This document shows positions 14,089 through 24,021 of a DNA stretch of 32,260 nt, piece after piece. Positions within the stretch are counted from its first letter, which is position 1, and the number at the start of each line of letters is the position of its first letter. Origin of the DNA: Candidatus Gastranaerophilales bacterium. Lineage in GTDB: Bacteria > Cyanobacteriota > Vampirovibrionia > Gastranaerophilales > Gastranaerophilaceae. The notes beneath the pieces were generated by a model. It was not told the DNA's origin. It was given only the letters and a program-made list of their open reading frames with translations, and did not search any database. The position numbers and the translations under genes were made by a program. The stretch spans positions 1 to 32,260 of the forward strand of contig CALVEC010000020.1 in the NCBI GenBank assembly GCA_944326475.1. Direction: 5' to 3'.

Positions 14089-15081
14089 TTACGGCATCTC
14101 GTCCGCATCTTCATCTGGTTCATTTTCATCATCGTCTTCTTCAATGTCTTCTTCGTCGTCATCGTCATATTCATATTCGTCAGTATTTTCGGAAGCAGGT
14201 GATGAAATTTGTTTAAAAGATTCTTTTATTACCTCGAGCTGGGTTTCTATGTTTGCGTCAATAAGACCGTTTGAGGTTTCGATGATAACGCTTCCTTCTT
14301 CTACGTTGTCATCTCCTGTTACATAAATTTTAGCCTCAATCTGTCCGGTTGACAAAATCTCCGGCACGAGTTCTTTTGTGTATTCAACATCCGAAGGTGC
14401 TACTTTAAGTATAATTTTAGTTTCACCTTTGGCAATATCTTCAAGTGCGCCCATTATTATATTTTTCAGGACACTCTTGCTCGATTTTACTTCTTTTTTT
14501 ATAATTTTTTCCGCAATTTTTACAGACAAATCAAGAAAATTGTCGCACATTTTTTCATAAATTACGTGTTTGTACTCCATAAACTCTGTTATGCTGTCCT
14601 GAAGATCTTCTATGATTTCATCGGCATTTTGCAATCCTGATTTAAAACCGTCTTGATAAGCTTTTTCTTTTATTGCAATTGCCTCTGCCTGGGCACGGGA
14701 AACGAGATTTCTGTCATCTACCCTTCTGTAACCGCGTCTTCTGTCTCCCCGTCTTCTTTCCTGACGCTGGGTAAAGTCAATATTTTGCAAATCAAAACCT
14801 TCAAAAAGGTCTATAACTTCTTCTTTTGGCTCCGGCTCTTGCGGAGTTTCTTCTTCAACAGGTAAAACGGAATTTTCCTCAATATGTTCTGAATTTTCAG
14901 CATTTTCTGTGCTTGAATCATCAATATTGTTAACTGTTTCAGGCATGGAAGGCTCAATTGCCTCAGGAGTCGTTGGCGGCTCTTGAATTTTTGCTGCAGC
15001 AGGTTCAGGGGAACCCGTTTTTATTTGCGGTTCCTGAATCTTTATGGATTTTTGTTGTGCATTTTTTTTCTTTATTATCAT
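14089..15081 (-). CDS. fliH: FliH-like export ATPase regulator with extended ends
   Basis: 330 residues, clearly longer than typical FliH (about 230-250). The conserved part spans about residues 130-290: AQAEAIAIKEKAYQDGFKSG, then a coiled segment, then VKIAEKIIKKEVKSSKSVL and EGSVIIETSNGLIDANIETQ, as in FliH/SctL/V-ATPase E-subunit stators. It is preceded by a Pro/Glu/Gln-rich, low-complexity stretch of about 100 residues with a basic patch (RQERRRGDRRRGYRR). It ends in an unusual acidic tail of about 40 residues, nearly all Asp/Glu. FliH binds and restrains FliI. It overlaps the gene upstream by 4 nt (ATGA). Confidence 0.85.
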   Translation of the reverse strand: MIIKKKNAQQKSIKIQEPQIKTGSPEPAAAKIQEPPTTPEAIEPSMPETVNNIDDSSTENAENSEHIEENSVLPVEEETPQEPEPKEEVIDLFEGFDLQNIDFTQRQERRRGDRRRGYRRVDDRNLVSRAQAEAIAIKEKAYQDGFKSGLQNADEIIEDLQDSITEFMEYKHVIYEKMCDNFLDLSVKIAEKIIKKEVKSSKSVLKNIIMGALEDIAKGETKIILKVAPSDVEYTKELVPEILSTGQIEAKIYVTGDDNVEEGSVIIETSNGLIDANIETQLEVIKESFKQISSPASENTDEYEYDDDDEEDIEEDDDENEPDEDADEMP

Positions 15082-16058
15082 TGCAATTTTTCTTCCAGAT
15101 GGTCACAAATTATTTCAACTACTCTAGGCGGAACTTCCGGGTCCTCCGCTTCATAAACTCCGGAAACAAGCCTTTTTACGCATTCACGTTCTTTTTTTAT
15201 TACATTTGAAAGTTTTGTAATATCAGCATTTTTGACTATTTTATACAGACGGTCGTAAACCTTTTTGGGATTTATATTTTTTGGTTCCGGCAAACTGTCT
15301 TTCAAATCTCTTGCGCATCTTGCGGTTACACCTCTGTCAATTTTGCTTTCGAGATCTTCCATCTGTGCATATTCTTCCAGAACACCTTTATCTTCCTGGC
15401 TGATTTTTTTCAGAACAGCAGCTCGTTTATTTTCCGGCAGTCTTTTGAGCACCATAGCAAGTGTTGCGAGTTTAAGGATTTTGTTGTCACTCATGTTTTT
15501 GACATATTCATCCTCAACTTCTTCTCCGCCGCCGGCTGCTGCTGCGGCTGCCGCTTGTTCTTGAACTTGCTGCGCCATATCGTCAATGTTTGAAAGTTTT
15601 TCTGCATTTGAGCATTGTTCTTCCGTTATAACGCCTTTGGTTTTGAGTTCCTGCAGCGCTTCAACATAGGCTTTTTTGACGTGGAATTCTACGATATTAA
15701 TTGTATCATCATTCGTCATATTTTTGAGAATAGCTTGTTTTGCAATTTCAAAAACAGTAAATGCAATTTTTTGCATCACTCCGTCTCTGAATTGCGGGTT
15801 AATACCGCTTCTTATGACGTCAATAGATTTGTGAAAAGACCATTCACCGATAAACTGGGTAACGAGCATTGCCTGCTGTGCATTGAAGTTTAGGTTTGCG
15901 TCGTTGAACAGGGCTTCTCCTGCCATATAGCTGAAGTTATAGACAATATTTACGATATATTGTTTATCCTGATCTTGTATATCTCCGGGGATAACCTGTC
16001 CTGCTTGTTCGGCAAGATTCTTCGCAAATTCTTTGTAATCAAATCCTTCTATAGGCAT
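15078..16058 (-). CDS. Divergent protein in the FliG position
   Basis: 326 residues between fliF and fliH, where fliG normally lies. I do not see a canonical FliG: no EHPQ motif and no obvious charged torque helix. A stretch near residues 205-255 (LATLAMVLKRLPENKRAAVL, then KKISQEDKGVLEEYAQMEDL) recalls the helical, armadillo-like parts of FliG, where short helices run LxxLPxxxAAxVL. An Ala/Gly-rich linker (QEQAAAAAAAGGGEEVEDE) divides N- and C-terminal helical halves. ATG start with GAGGG five nt upstream. FliF's own C-terminus keeps a plausible FliG-binding end, so a partner is expected. It may be a strongly diverged FliG or a lineage-specific replacement. Confidence 0.7.
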   Translation of the reverse strand: MPIEGFDYKEFAKNLAEQAGQVIPGDIQDQDKQYIVNIVYNFSYMAGEALFNDANLNFNAQQAMLVTQFIGEWSFHKSIDVIRSGINPQFRDGVMQKIAFTVFEIAKQAILKNMTNDDTINIVEFHVKKAYVEALQELKTKGVITEEQCSNAEKLSNIDDMAQQVQEQAAAAAAAGGGEEVEDEYVKNMSDNKILKLATLAMVLKRLPENKRAAVLKKISQEDKGVLEEYAQMEDLESKIDRGVTARCARDLKDSLPEPKNINPKKVYDRLYKIVKNADITKLSNVIKKERECVKRLVSGVYEAEDPEVPPRVVEIICDHLEEKLQ

Positions 16059-16082
16059 TTATCCCTCTCCCTGTTGTCCTTA

Positions 16083-17705
16083 TTACGCTTTTTCTATCCA
16101 GCTTTTTACGTGTTCCGCTATTTCTTCATCGTCAATGTCTTCCATTTCATCGCTCAATTCTTCAAGAACGGAATTTATCTCAGGCAGAGAACGGTTTCTC
16201 TGTTCAAGAAGCCCCTGTGACATTTGAGCTTGTTTTTCAATAAGTTCTGCTGCCTTAAGGTTTACGTCTCTGAGCTGTTTTTCCTGCTCGAGAGCTTTTT
16301 CTCTGAGCATTTCTATTTCCTGTCTTTGCTTTTCCTGAGCTTGTTTTACCTTATCAGAAAGGAATTTTAAACTTCCGAGCAGACCTATTGCAATAAGGGC
16401 AATTGCAATCCACCAGGGATTTCCGGTTGCATCTGGTTTAGGCAGTGCTTCCGGTTTGTCACCGGCAAGGAACGGATCAATTGTATCGGAGAATGCAATC
16501 TGAACGTTATCCGGTGATGCTTTCGGAGAAGCTGCATTTGCAATTAAGACCTTCATTTCTTCAAGAGTTGTGTTCGGAGGAATTGCACTTTCTTCAAGTG
16601 TTACAGCAATAGAAATGTCTTCAACTACACCCGGTTTTAAAAATTCGTTGGTCTGAACTTTTGCAACCCCATACTGGGTTTCCCTTGCTGTTCTTGAATA
16701 ACTTCTGTCCTGGGATGAATCGGCATTACTGGCGGGCAGTCCGTTAGGCAGGTAGACGCTCACTGCATTTATGCCTTTGTTAGAATCCCGGGTTTGGTCT
16801 CCGAGTCCTTCTGAGAAAGTCTGTTCGGTTACAGCAGTCTTTTTGTTCGGGTCAAAATCTATGGTTGACCTATCCATAGGTGATTCTCTTAAATAGGTGC
16901 TTACAGTCGCTACATAGTTGCCTTTTCCGACAAGTTTATCCAGTTGTTTGCTGACTTTTTGCTGCATGTAAGCATCATTTTCCTGTAATTTTTGGAGAAT
17001 ATCGTCTTCTGCTGTAATAATGCTGTCATAGACATTGCCATTTGTATCTGTTATTGAAATATTTTCTGAGGTAAGTCCGTTTATCGAACCGAGAAGCAGG
17101 TTTCTTATTGCTTTAATTTTCATTGCATCAAGTTTTTCACCGCTCGGCATAACTACCTGTACGGTTGCGGTTATCGGTTTTTGGTCTGCTGAAAACATAG
17201 TCTGTTCAGGGATTGAAATGAATACCGAAGCATTTTCAATAGGCGGAATTTTTCTGATGAGTCTTGATAACTCACCGTTTATTGCCCTTGCAAGTCGGAT
17301 TCTTTTGTCTTCTTTTGTTGAGGTAAAGTCGCCTTTATCAAATATTTCAAGTCCGACGTTTTGATCCATCAATCCGCTTTTTACAATAGCGAGAAGCACT
17401 CTGTCTCTTTCGGTCATTGTGTAATTTTGGAGGTAAAGAGTGGATTTTGTACCGTCAACACGTCTTTGGATATTTATGCCTTCTCTGGCAAGCAGAGCTT
17501 GTATTTCTATTGCTTTGCCCAGATTATCCGTTGTAAGCAGGTCTAAATTTTCTTTTATAACTTTTTCTTTTACTGTTTTAGGACCGTTTGATGATTTTGC
17601 GGATATTGCAAACCCAATAGTTATAATAAGCGCAACCGACAATACCAGTGCCCCTATTATCCCGTACAGTAATGGCTTGTTGTTTAAGATATCCTTAAAA
17701 TTCAT
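16083..17705 (-). CDS. fliF: Flagellar MS-ring protein FliF
   Basis: 540 residues, which fits FliF and is far longer than injectisome SctJ. Transmembrane helices lie near residues 14-34 (YGIIGALVLSVALIITIGFA) and 424-444. Between them are the ring-building motifs: ALLAREGINIQRRVDG, then RIRLARAINGELSRLIRKIP, then ASVFISIPEQTMF. A disordered insert (DPNKKTAVTEQTFSEGLGDQ) precedes the second ring domain. The cytoplasmic end is coiled coil, finishing EEIAEHVKSWIEKA, which resembles the FliG-binding end of FliF. It forms the MS ring, the base of the flagellum around the export gate. First gene of the operon, with its own promoter. Confidence 0.93.
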   Translation of the reverse strand: MNFKDILNNKPLLYGIIGALVLSVALIITIGFAISAKSSNGPKTVKEKVIKENLDLLTTDNLGKAIEIQALLAREGINIQRRVDGTKSTLYLQNYTMTERDRVLLAIVKSGLMDQNVGLEIFDKGDFTSTKEDKRIRLARAINGELSRLIRKIPPIENASVFISIPEQTMFSADQKPITATVQVVMPSGEKLDAMKIKAIRNLLLGSINGLTSENISITDTNGNVYDSIITAEDDILQKLQENDAYMQQKVSKQLDKLVGKGNYVATVSTYLRESPMDRSTIDFDPNKKTAVTEQTFSEGLGDQTRDSNKGINAVSVYLPNGLPASNADSSQDRSYSRTARETQYGVAKVQTNEFLKPGVVEDISIAVTLEESAIPPNTTLEEMKVLIANAASPKASPDNVQIAFSDTIDPFLAGDKPEALPKPDATGNPWWIAIALIAIGLLGSLKFLSDKVKQAQEKQRQEIEMLREKALEQEKQLRDVNLKAAELIEKQAQMSQGLLEQRNRSLPEINSVLEELSDEMEDIDDEEIAEHVKSWIEKA

Positions 17706-17733
17706 CTGTAAATTTTACCTGCCTATATTAAAG

Positions 17734-17762
17734 ATTATACTATCAATTACGGTATAAGTTAA
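17734..17762 (-). promoter_or_regulatory. Promoter of the fliF operon
   Basis: Read on the minus strand: TTAACT, a 17-nt spacer and perfect TATAAT (complement at 17734-17739), about 28 nt upstream of the fliF ATG. This is a housekeeping sigma70-like promoter. No sigma54 or sigma28 consensus was seen. Confidence 0.65.
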
Positions 17763-17858
17763 CTTTTGATTTGGCTTTAGAGAATTATTTCATACTTTTG
17801 GAGGAGATTTTCTGTTATTTATTTAATGAATTTTTTTAAATAGTCATGTTTTTATACA

Positions 17859-17891
17859 AAAAACGGAACCTGAAAATCAGATTCCGTTTTT
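17859..17891 (-). terminator. Terminator of the enolase gene
   Basis: Long hairpin with AAAAACGGAA pairing TTCCGTTTTT, extended by CTGA/TCAG after one mismatch, 3-nt loop. A/T runs on both sides let it work in both directions. It separates eno from the fliF operon. Confidence 0.88.
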
Positions 17892-17912
17892 CGCTTTTCT
17901 AACAGCAATTAG

Positions 17913-19601
<1,689 letters not shown>

Positions 19602-21059
19602 ATGAGTTTATTAGACTTTTATAAAGAACCTGCCCCGGGAGAACCAATACAGGATAAAGCAGAAATTGACAAAAAATACGCGCATTTCAGATGGCGGATA
19701 TTTTATTCCTGTTTTATCGGATATGCAATGTTTTATTTGTGTAAGAAAAACATTGCAGCGGCACTTCCCTCAATGAGTACGGAACTCGGGTATTCAAATC
19801 TTGAACTCGGTGTTATCGGCAGTTCTTTGTATCTTACCTATGCGATAGGAAAGTTTGTAAACGGAATGATAGCTGACCGTTCAGACGTCAGAAAATTTTT
19901 GCCGACCGGTTTGATACTGGCAGGGCTTGCAAATATCTGTTTTGCTTTAAGCTTTTTTGTATTCACGCCCGGTGAGTTCACCTTTTTCGGATTGCCCTCG
20001 GCAACTATTCTGCTGTGGGTGTTTGCGTTTTTCTGGGGGTGTAACGGCTGGTTTCAGTCTATGGGTTTTCCGCCTGTTGCAAAGAGTTTGACTTATTGGT
20101 TTTCAAACTCCGAACGTGCTACAAAATGGGCAATGTGGTCTACTTCACATCAAACAGGAACGTTTTTGGCTGTTATTATTTCCGGTTTTTTAATTGCAAG
20201 GTTTGGCTGGCAGGCGGCATTCTATATTCCCGGTATTCTGGCTATACTCGTTGCGTTATGGCTTTTTAACAGACTTAGAGATAAACCGCAGACTATCGGG
20301 CTTCCTGACGTTGAAGAATACAGAGAACCTAAAAAAGCGCAGGAGTCGCAAAAAACTGAAGCTGAAGATGACGGAATGTCGTACATTCAGATTCTTGTTA
20401 AAAATGTATTAACAAATAAAGCTGTATGGGCGCTTGCTTTGGCTTACGTTTTTGTTTATGTAATACGATTCGGCACAGAGGACTGGATAATAAAATATTT
20501 GGTTGAAGCCAAGGACAATTCGCTTGAACTTGCTTCGATGAAACTTGCTTGTCTGCCGTTGTTCGGATTTTTCGGAACAATATCTGCCGGATTGATTTCA
20601 GATAAAATCTTTAAGGGTCAAAGAGCTCCTATTAACGTTATATTTTTGGTTGGTGTGATTATTTGTATGATTGGACTCTACCTTAACGGAACGGGAACAA
20701 ACTTTATAGATAGTATTTTCAATGCAGTCACAGGTAAACAAATGGTTGATGTATTTAAAATCAACGGTTCCGGAGTTGTCGACATACTGTTAATAGGTTT
20801 TTCCGGTTTCTTTACATACGGTCCGCAAATGCTTATTGGCGGTGTTTGTGCGATTGAATCAAGTTCAAAGAAAGTTGCGTCTGCCGTAACCGGATTTACG
20901 GGAACATTCGGCTATATAGGAGCAATGCTTTCCGGTTTGGGCACAGGGTTTGTGGTTGACAAATTCGGGTGGAACGGAGCGCTTGCGTTCTGGGGCTTAT
21001 CTGCATTGATATGTGCTGCTATCTGCCTGCCTATGTGTTTTAAGAAAAAAAATAGTTAA
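19602..21059 (+). CDS. MFS transporter of the organophosphate:phosphate antiporter type (UhpC/GlpT-like)
   Basis: 485 residues with about twelve transmembrane helices. It starts with a soluble stretch (EPAPGEPIQDKAEIDKKY), then WRIFYSCFIGYAMFYLCKKN, the OPA-family first helix. SSLYLTYAIGKFVNGMIADR and GCNGWFQSMGFPPVAKSLTY are also typical, followed by SNSERATKWAMWSTSHQTG. Known relatives exchange glycerol-3-phosphate or hexose-phosphate for inorganic phosphate (GlpT, UhpT) or sense external hexose-phosphate (UhpC). The substrate cannot be decided here, and no two-component partner is adjacent. A central loop rich in Lys/Glu lies near residues 240-265. The gene is followed after 16 nt by speE on the same strand, so they may be co-transcribed. 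Confidence 0.9.
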   Translation: MSLLDFYKEPAPGEPIQDKAEIDKKYAHFRWRIFYSCFIGYAMFYLCKKNIAAALPSMSTELGYSNLELGVIGSSLYLTYAIGKFVNGMIADRSDVRKFLPTGLILAGLANICFALSFFVFTPGEFTFFGLPSATILLWVFAFFWGCNGWFQSMGFPPVAKSLTYWFSNSERATKWAMWSTSHQTGTFLAVIISGFLIARFGWQAAFYIPGILAILVALWLFNRLRDKPQTIGLPDVEEYREPKKAQESQKTEAEDDGMSYIQILVKNVLTNKAVWALALAYVFVYVIRFGTEDWIIKYLVEAKDNSLELASMKLACLPLFGFFGTISAGLISDKIFKGQRAPINVIFLVGVIICMIGLYLNGTGTNFIDSIFNAVTGKQMVDVFKINGSGVVDILLIGFSGFFTYGPQMLIGGVCAIESSSKKVASAVTGFTGTFGYIGAMLSGLGTGFVVDKFGWNGALAFWGLSALICAAICLPMCFKKKNS

Positions 21060-21075
21060 AAAGAGGTAAATAATT

Positions 21076-21915
21076 ATGTTAGATATGAGATACTGTGAAT
21101 TGAGTAAAGATGGTTTCGGCTGCTGTATGACAGTGAAAGAAACACTTTTCAGCGGACAATCAGAATTTCAAAAAGTTGATATTTTTGACACTGAGTCTAT
21201 GGGCAGGGTTTTAACTCTTGACGGTCTGATGATGACGACAGAAAGAGATGAATTTTATTATCATGAAATGATTTCTCACATTCCGATGATAAACCACAAA
21301 AATCCTGAGTCTGTGCTGGTGATAGGCGGCGGAGACGGAGGTACAATAAGAGAAGTATTAAAGCATGATACCGTGAAAAAGGTTGTGTTATGCGAAATTG
21401 ACAGTATGGTGGTGGATGCTTGCAAAAAATATCTTCCGACGATAGGATGCGAGCTTGATAACCCGAAAGTTGAAGTAAAAATTGAAGATGCAATTGAATT
21501 TATAAAAGATAAAAAATCCGAGTACGATATTATTCTTATTGACTCAACCGATCCTATGGGACCCGGTGAGGGGTTGTTTACTGAAGAATTTTATACAAAT
21601 GTGAAAGAGGCGCTTAAGGATGGCGGTATAATGTCCGCACAGTCTGAGTCTCCGTTTATAAATCAGGCAGAAATGAAAAAAATGTATCCTTTGTTGAGAA
21701 AAGTATTTCCGATTGTTGATACATTCACGGGACCGATACCTTCGTATCCCGGTGGATACTGGAGCTGGTGTTTCTGTTCCGAGACTGTAAAACCGTTGAG
21801 TTACATAGATGAGACAAGAGCGGAAAAAATTGAAAAACTGTGTAAAATTTACAACAAAGACTATCATCTTGCACGTTTTGCGCTTCCGAATTTTGTAAAA
21901 GAACTGGTCAAGTAA
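21076..21915 (+). CDS. speE: Spermidine (polyamine aminopropyl) synthase
   Basis: 279 residues, the usual SpeE length. It transfers the aminopropyl group of decarboxylated S-adenosylmethionine to putrescine. Seen are the N-terminal beta domain with GRVLTLDGLMMTTERDEFYY and HEMISHIP, the nucleotide-binding loop VLVIGGGDGGTIREVLKH, the CEID acidic residue, EDAIEFI, and the catalytic region IILIDSTDPMGPGEGLF. YPGGYWSW near the end is also typical. SD GAGG before the ATG. No speD neighbour is present in the window, so the decarboxylase gene must lie elsewhere. A strong hairpin terminator follows. Confidence 0.95.
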   Translation: MLDMRYCELSKDGFGCCMTVKETLFSGQSEFQKVDIFDTESMGRVLTLDGLMMTTERDEFYYHEMISHIPMINHKNPESVLVIGGGDGGTIREVLKHDTVKKVVLCEIDSMVVDACKKYLPTIGCELDNPKVEVKIEDAIEFIKDKKSEYDIILIDSTDPMGPGEGLFTEEFYTNVKEALKDGGIMSAQSESPFINQAEMKKMYPLLRKVFPIVDTFTGPIPSYPGGYWSWCFCSETVKPLSYIDETRAEKIEKLCKIYNKDYHLARFALPNFVKELVK

Positions 21916-22006
21916 AAAGAGAAAAACTTTGCCTGTAAAATTTTGCAGCATATGATTTTGTAGGTTACTACGGCACTTTACGGGAAAATGTAACGATTTA
22001 TAAAAG

Positions 22007-22042
22007 TATCTCAAATAGTTTTGTACTATTTGAGATATTTTT
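22007..22042 (+). terminator. Terminator after speE
   Basis: TATCTCAAATAGT (22007-22019) pairs perfectly with ACTATTTGAGATA (22025-22037), 5-nt loop, followed by five T. 13-bp stem. Confidence 0.92.
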
Positions 22043-22050
22043 GTGATAGA

Positions 22051-22056
22051 TATAAT
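22051..22056 (+). promoter_or_regulatory. -10 box upstream of the 194-residue gene
   Basis: Perfect TATAAT about 45 nt before the ATG at 22102. A TTGAGA at 22030-22035 would be a -35 at a short 15-nt spacing and overlaps the speE terminator stem. Confidence 0.45.
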
Positions 22057-22101
22057 TGTATAGTCAAATGAATGGTTAATTAACAGGAATTTTACACGAT
22101 T

Positions 22102-22686
22102 ATGCAAGTCAGAAGCATCCAACCGTCACCTTATAACGGTTTTCAAACTAACGGTAAAAAGCAGAACACAAATCACCAGCCTTCTTTTAAAGCAACTGTG
22201 AATATTGACAGGGCATCTTTTATGAAATGCAAACAAAACGGTTATAAATTGTGGAATGTTGCATCAAATTTAGAAGCCAAATTAGTCAAATTACCCGATG
22301 AATTTGAAATTACATTCAGGGGGGTAAGGGAAAAATTTAACAGCTTTTTGGAATATTTATATCTTGCTCCGAAAGAGGGCATGAAGGTAGAGATAAGATA
22401 TTTACTGCCGGTTGAAAAAATCAAACAGAAGATTTTTGATATTGAAGCAGAAAATCCGTATTTGTACAAAAGACAGATTCGTGATTTGAACAACAATGAA
22501 CCGGGTATGCTAAGAATCCTGCAAAAACCTACGGAATCTTATGCTCATATTTCAAAAAGCAGAGACCCTAAGGAAGTTATTACTCCGGAAGAAACAAAGG
22601 CATTTCAGGATATGATGTATAAAAAAGTTTTGAAAATGATTGATGAAATGCCGGACAGATTGATTAATTTTCAAAGATATCATTAA
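22102..22686 (+). CDS. Hypothetical protein with N-terminal F-K-A motif
   Basis: 194 residues, no family recognised. The N-terminus is a polar Asn/Gln/Ser-rich stretch (MQVRSIQPSPYNGFQTNGKK) running into HQPSFKATV at residues 28-36, like several other proteins of this window. The rest looks like a soluble alpha/beta domain, with a helical C-terminal half (EETKAFQDMMYKKVLKMIDE). No signal peptide or membrane helix. No strong Shine-Dalgarno; an AGGA lies about 13 nt upstream. It stands alone between terminators at 22007-22042 and 22708-22744. Confidence 0.8.
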   Translation: MQVRSIQPSPYNGFQTNGKKQNTNHQPSFKATVNIDRASFMKCKQNGYKLWNVASNLEAKLVKLPDEFEITFRGVREKFNSFLEYLYLAPKEGMKVEIRYLLPVEKIKQKIFDIEAENPYLYKRQIRDLNNNEPGMLRILQKPTESYAHISKSRDPKEVITPEETKAFQDMMYKKVLKMIDEMPDRLINFQRYH

Positions 22687-22707
22687 TAATGTTTGTAATT
22701 TTATTTA

Positions 22708-22744
22708 AAAATCAGCTTTTTCCTTCTGAAATAGCTGATTTTTT
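22708..22744 (+). terminator. Terminator after the 194-residue gene
   Basis: AAAATCAGCT (22708-22717) pairs perfectly with AGCTGATTTT (22733-22742) across a 15-nt loop, followed by two more T. Confidence 0.8.
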
Positions 22745-22941
22745 GGCATTTTTATATTTTGTATATTTGTTCAAACCCGATTATATTTTACTGTAACAAA
22801 ATGTAAATATATTTTTATACCCTGAAACTCTGTGATAGACTGGATTTGTGAAAAATAGTCTGTATTTTTAGTAAGTAAGGTAGCAAAAAAAATTTTCACC
22901 GACCTTATTATAATAGGAATTCATGCGATCTGAAGGGGAAA

Positions 22942-24021
22942 ATGGTTAATTTAGTACAGAGTTTAGAACCTAGACAGAACATTGCGGCGTCGAATGCGGG
23001 CATGCCGGAGGTTTCGTTTAAAAAGAAAAAGTCAAAACAGCCGGTTAAAGAAGAAGACAAAATTCTGCCGAACGATATTTTCAGCAAAACAAAATATAAC
23101 CTCAAAAAAACTAAAGACATAGCGCTTACGCATTTTCCGAGAGGGTTGTACGGGGCGCCGGATTACACATTTTTTGAATATCTTCAAACTGCAAAGTTTC
23201 CTTATTATGTAGGCGGTCCTGTTTTAGCGGCTTTGTTTTATGCAGGTGTAAAGTATGACAATCAAATTGCCGGAAATGCGGCAAAAAAAGTTGCAAAACA
23301 CATGGCTTTAGGTGTTGGTCTTTATTATGTAGCTGCAGCACTGGCAAAAGGAATTATTAATACAACTGTTCAGCTTGCACGAGGTATGGATTTGAACCAT
23401 CCTTACCAGAGAGTTATATCTAAAAATCCCGGATATTCCGGCATATTCCAGAAGGGATTTGAAATACAAAAAGTTTTTGGAAGCAATGAATTTACAAGAT
23501 GGGACGTGCTCTATAAAAAAGACGGAGAAACACTTGCCGAGATTAATGAACGATATACAGACATGGCTAAAAAATTCAAAATAAAAGCCGAAACAGAAGA
23601 TCCCGACGGAACACTAAAACATCTTATTAAAAAAACAATAATTATGGCTAAAGCCTGGCAATATGCTCTTACGGCGCTTTTCGTTCCGATAGGAATAGGT
23701 ATTGCAAATCAAAAAGCCTGGGATGAAGAAAATCTGCAAGAATTTAAAGGGCTGTTGAAAAACGGTATATTTAACAAAAATGTTCCGGCAAAAATGAAAT
23801 TGGAAAATACAAAGACTGCAATAAATGACTATGTAATAAATCCGTTTATAAAAAGTATAAAACAATTCTGGCATGGCAACAGTACCGCATCATCAATTAT
23901 AGGCAAAACTTCAATTTCTCTTGCGGCTCTTGGTACATTGACCGCAATCGGACTTATACTTACTAAAACGACGGCAAAAAATTACAAAGTCGAAGACAAA
24001 AAGGATGGAGTTGAATCATAA
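22942..24021 (+). CDS. Membrane protein with four predicted helices, first gene of the GH13 operon
   Basis: 359 residues, family not recognised. A polar N-terminus (MVNLVQSLEPRQNIAASNAG) reaches PEVSFKKKKSK, a variant of the F-K-A motif. Hydrophobic segments lie near residues 86-105 (FPYYVGGPVLAALFYAG), 121-140 (MALGVGLYYVAAALAKGIIN), 240-258 (ALTALFVPIGIGIA) and 323-345 (SISLAALGTLTAIGLIL). A soluble domain of about 100 residues sits between the second and third. ATG start with AAGGGG upstream, and a TATAAT at 22909-22914. Its TAA overlaps the next gene's ATG by one base, so the two products are probably made in fixed ratio and may form a complex. Confidence 0.8.
   Translation: MVNLVQSLEPRQNIAASNAGMPEVSFKKKKSKQPVKEEDKILPNDIFSKTKYNLKKTKDIALTHFPRGLYGAPDYTFFEYLQTAKFPYYVGGPVLAALFYAGVKYDNQIAGNAAKKVAKHMALGVGLYYVAAALAKGIINTTVQLARGMDLNHPYQRVISKNPGYSGIFQKGFEIQKVFGSNEFTRWDVLYKKDGETLAEINERYTDMAKKFKIKAETEDPDGTLKHLIKKTIIMAKAWQYALTALFVPIGIGIANQKAWDEENLQEFKGLLKNGIFNKNVPAKMKLENTKTAINDYVINPFIKSIKQFWHGNSTASSIIGKTSISLAALGTLTAIGLILTKTTAKNYKVEDKKDGVES

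Noticed and set aside
10607-17705. Reading the export genes as a virulence-type injectisome
   Set aside because: FliF (540 aa) is far longer than SctJ and has two membrane helices with ring domains between them, and gene order follows the flagellar fliF-fliG-fliH-fliI pattern.
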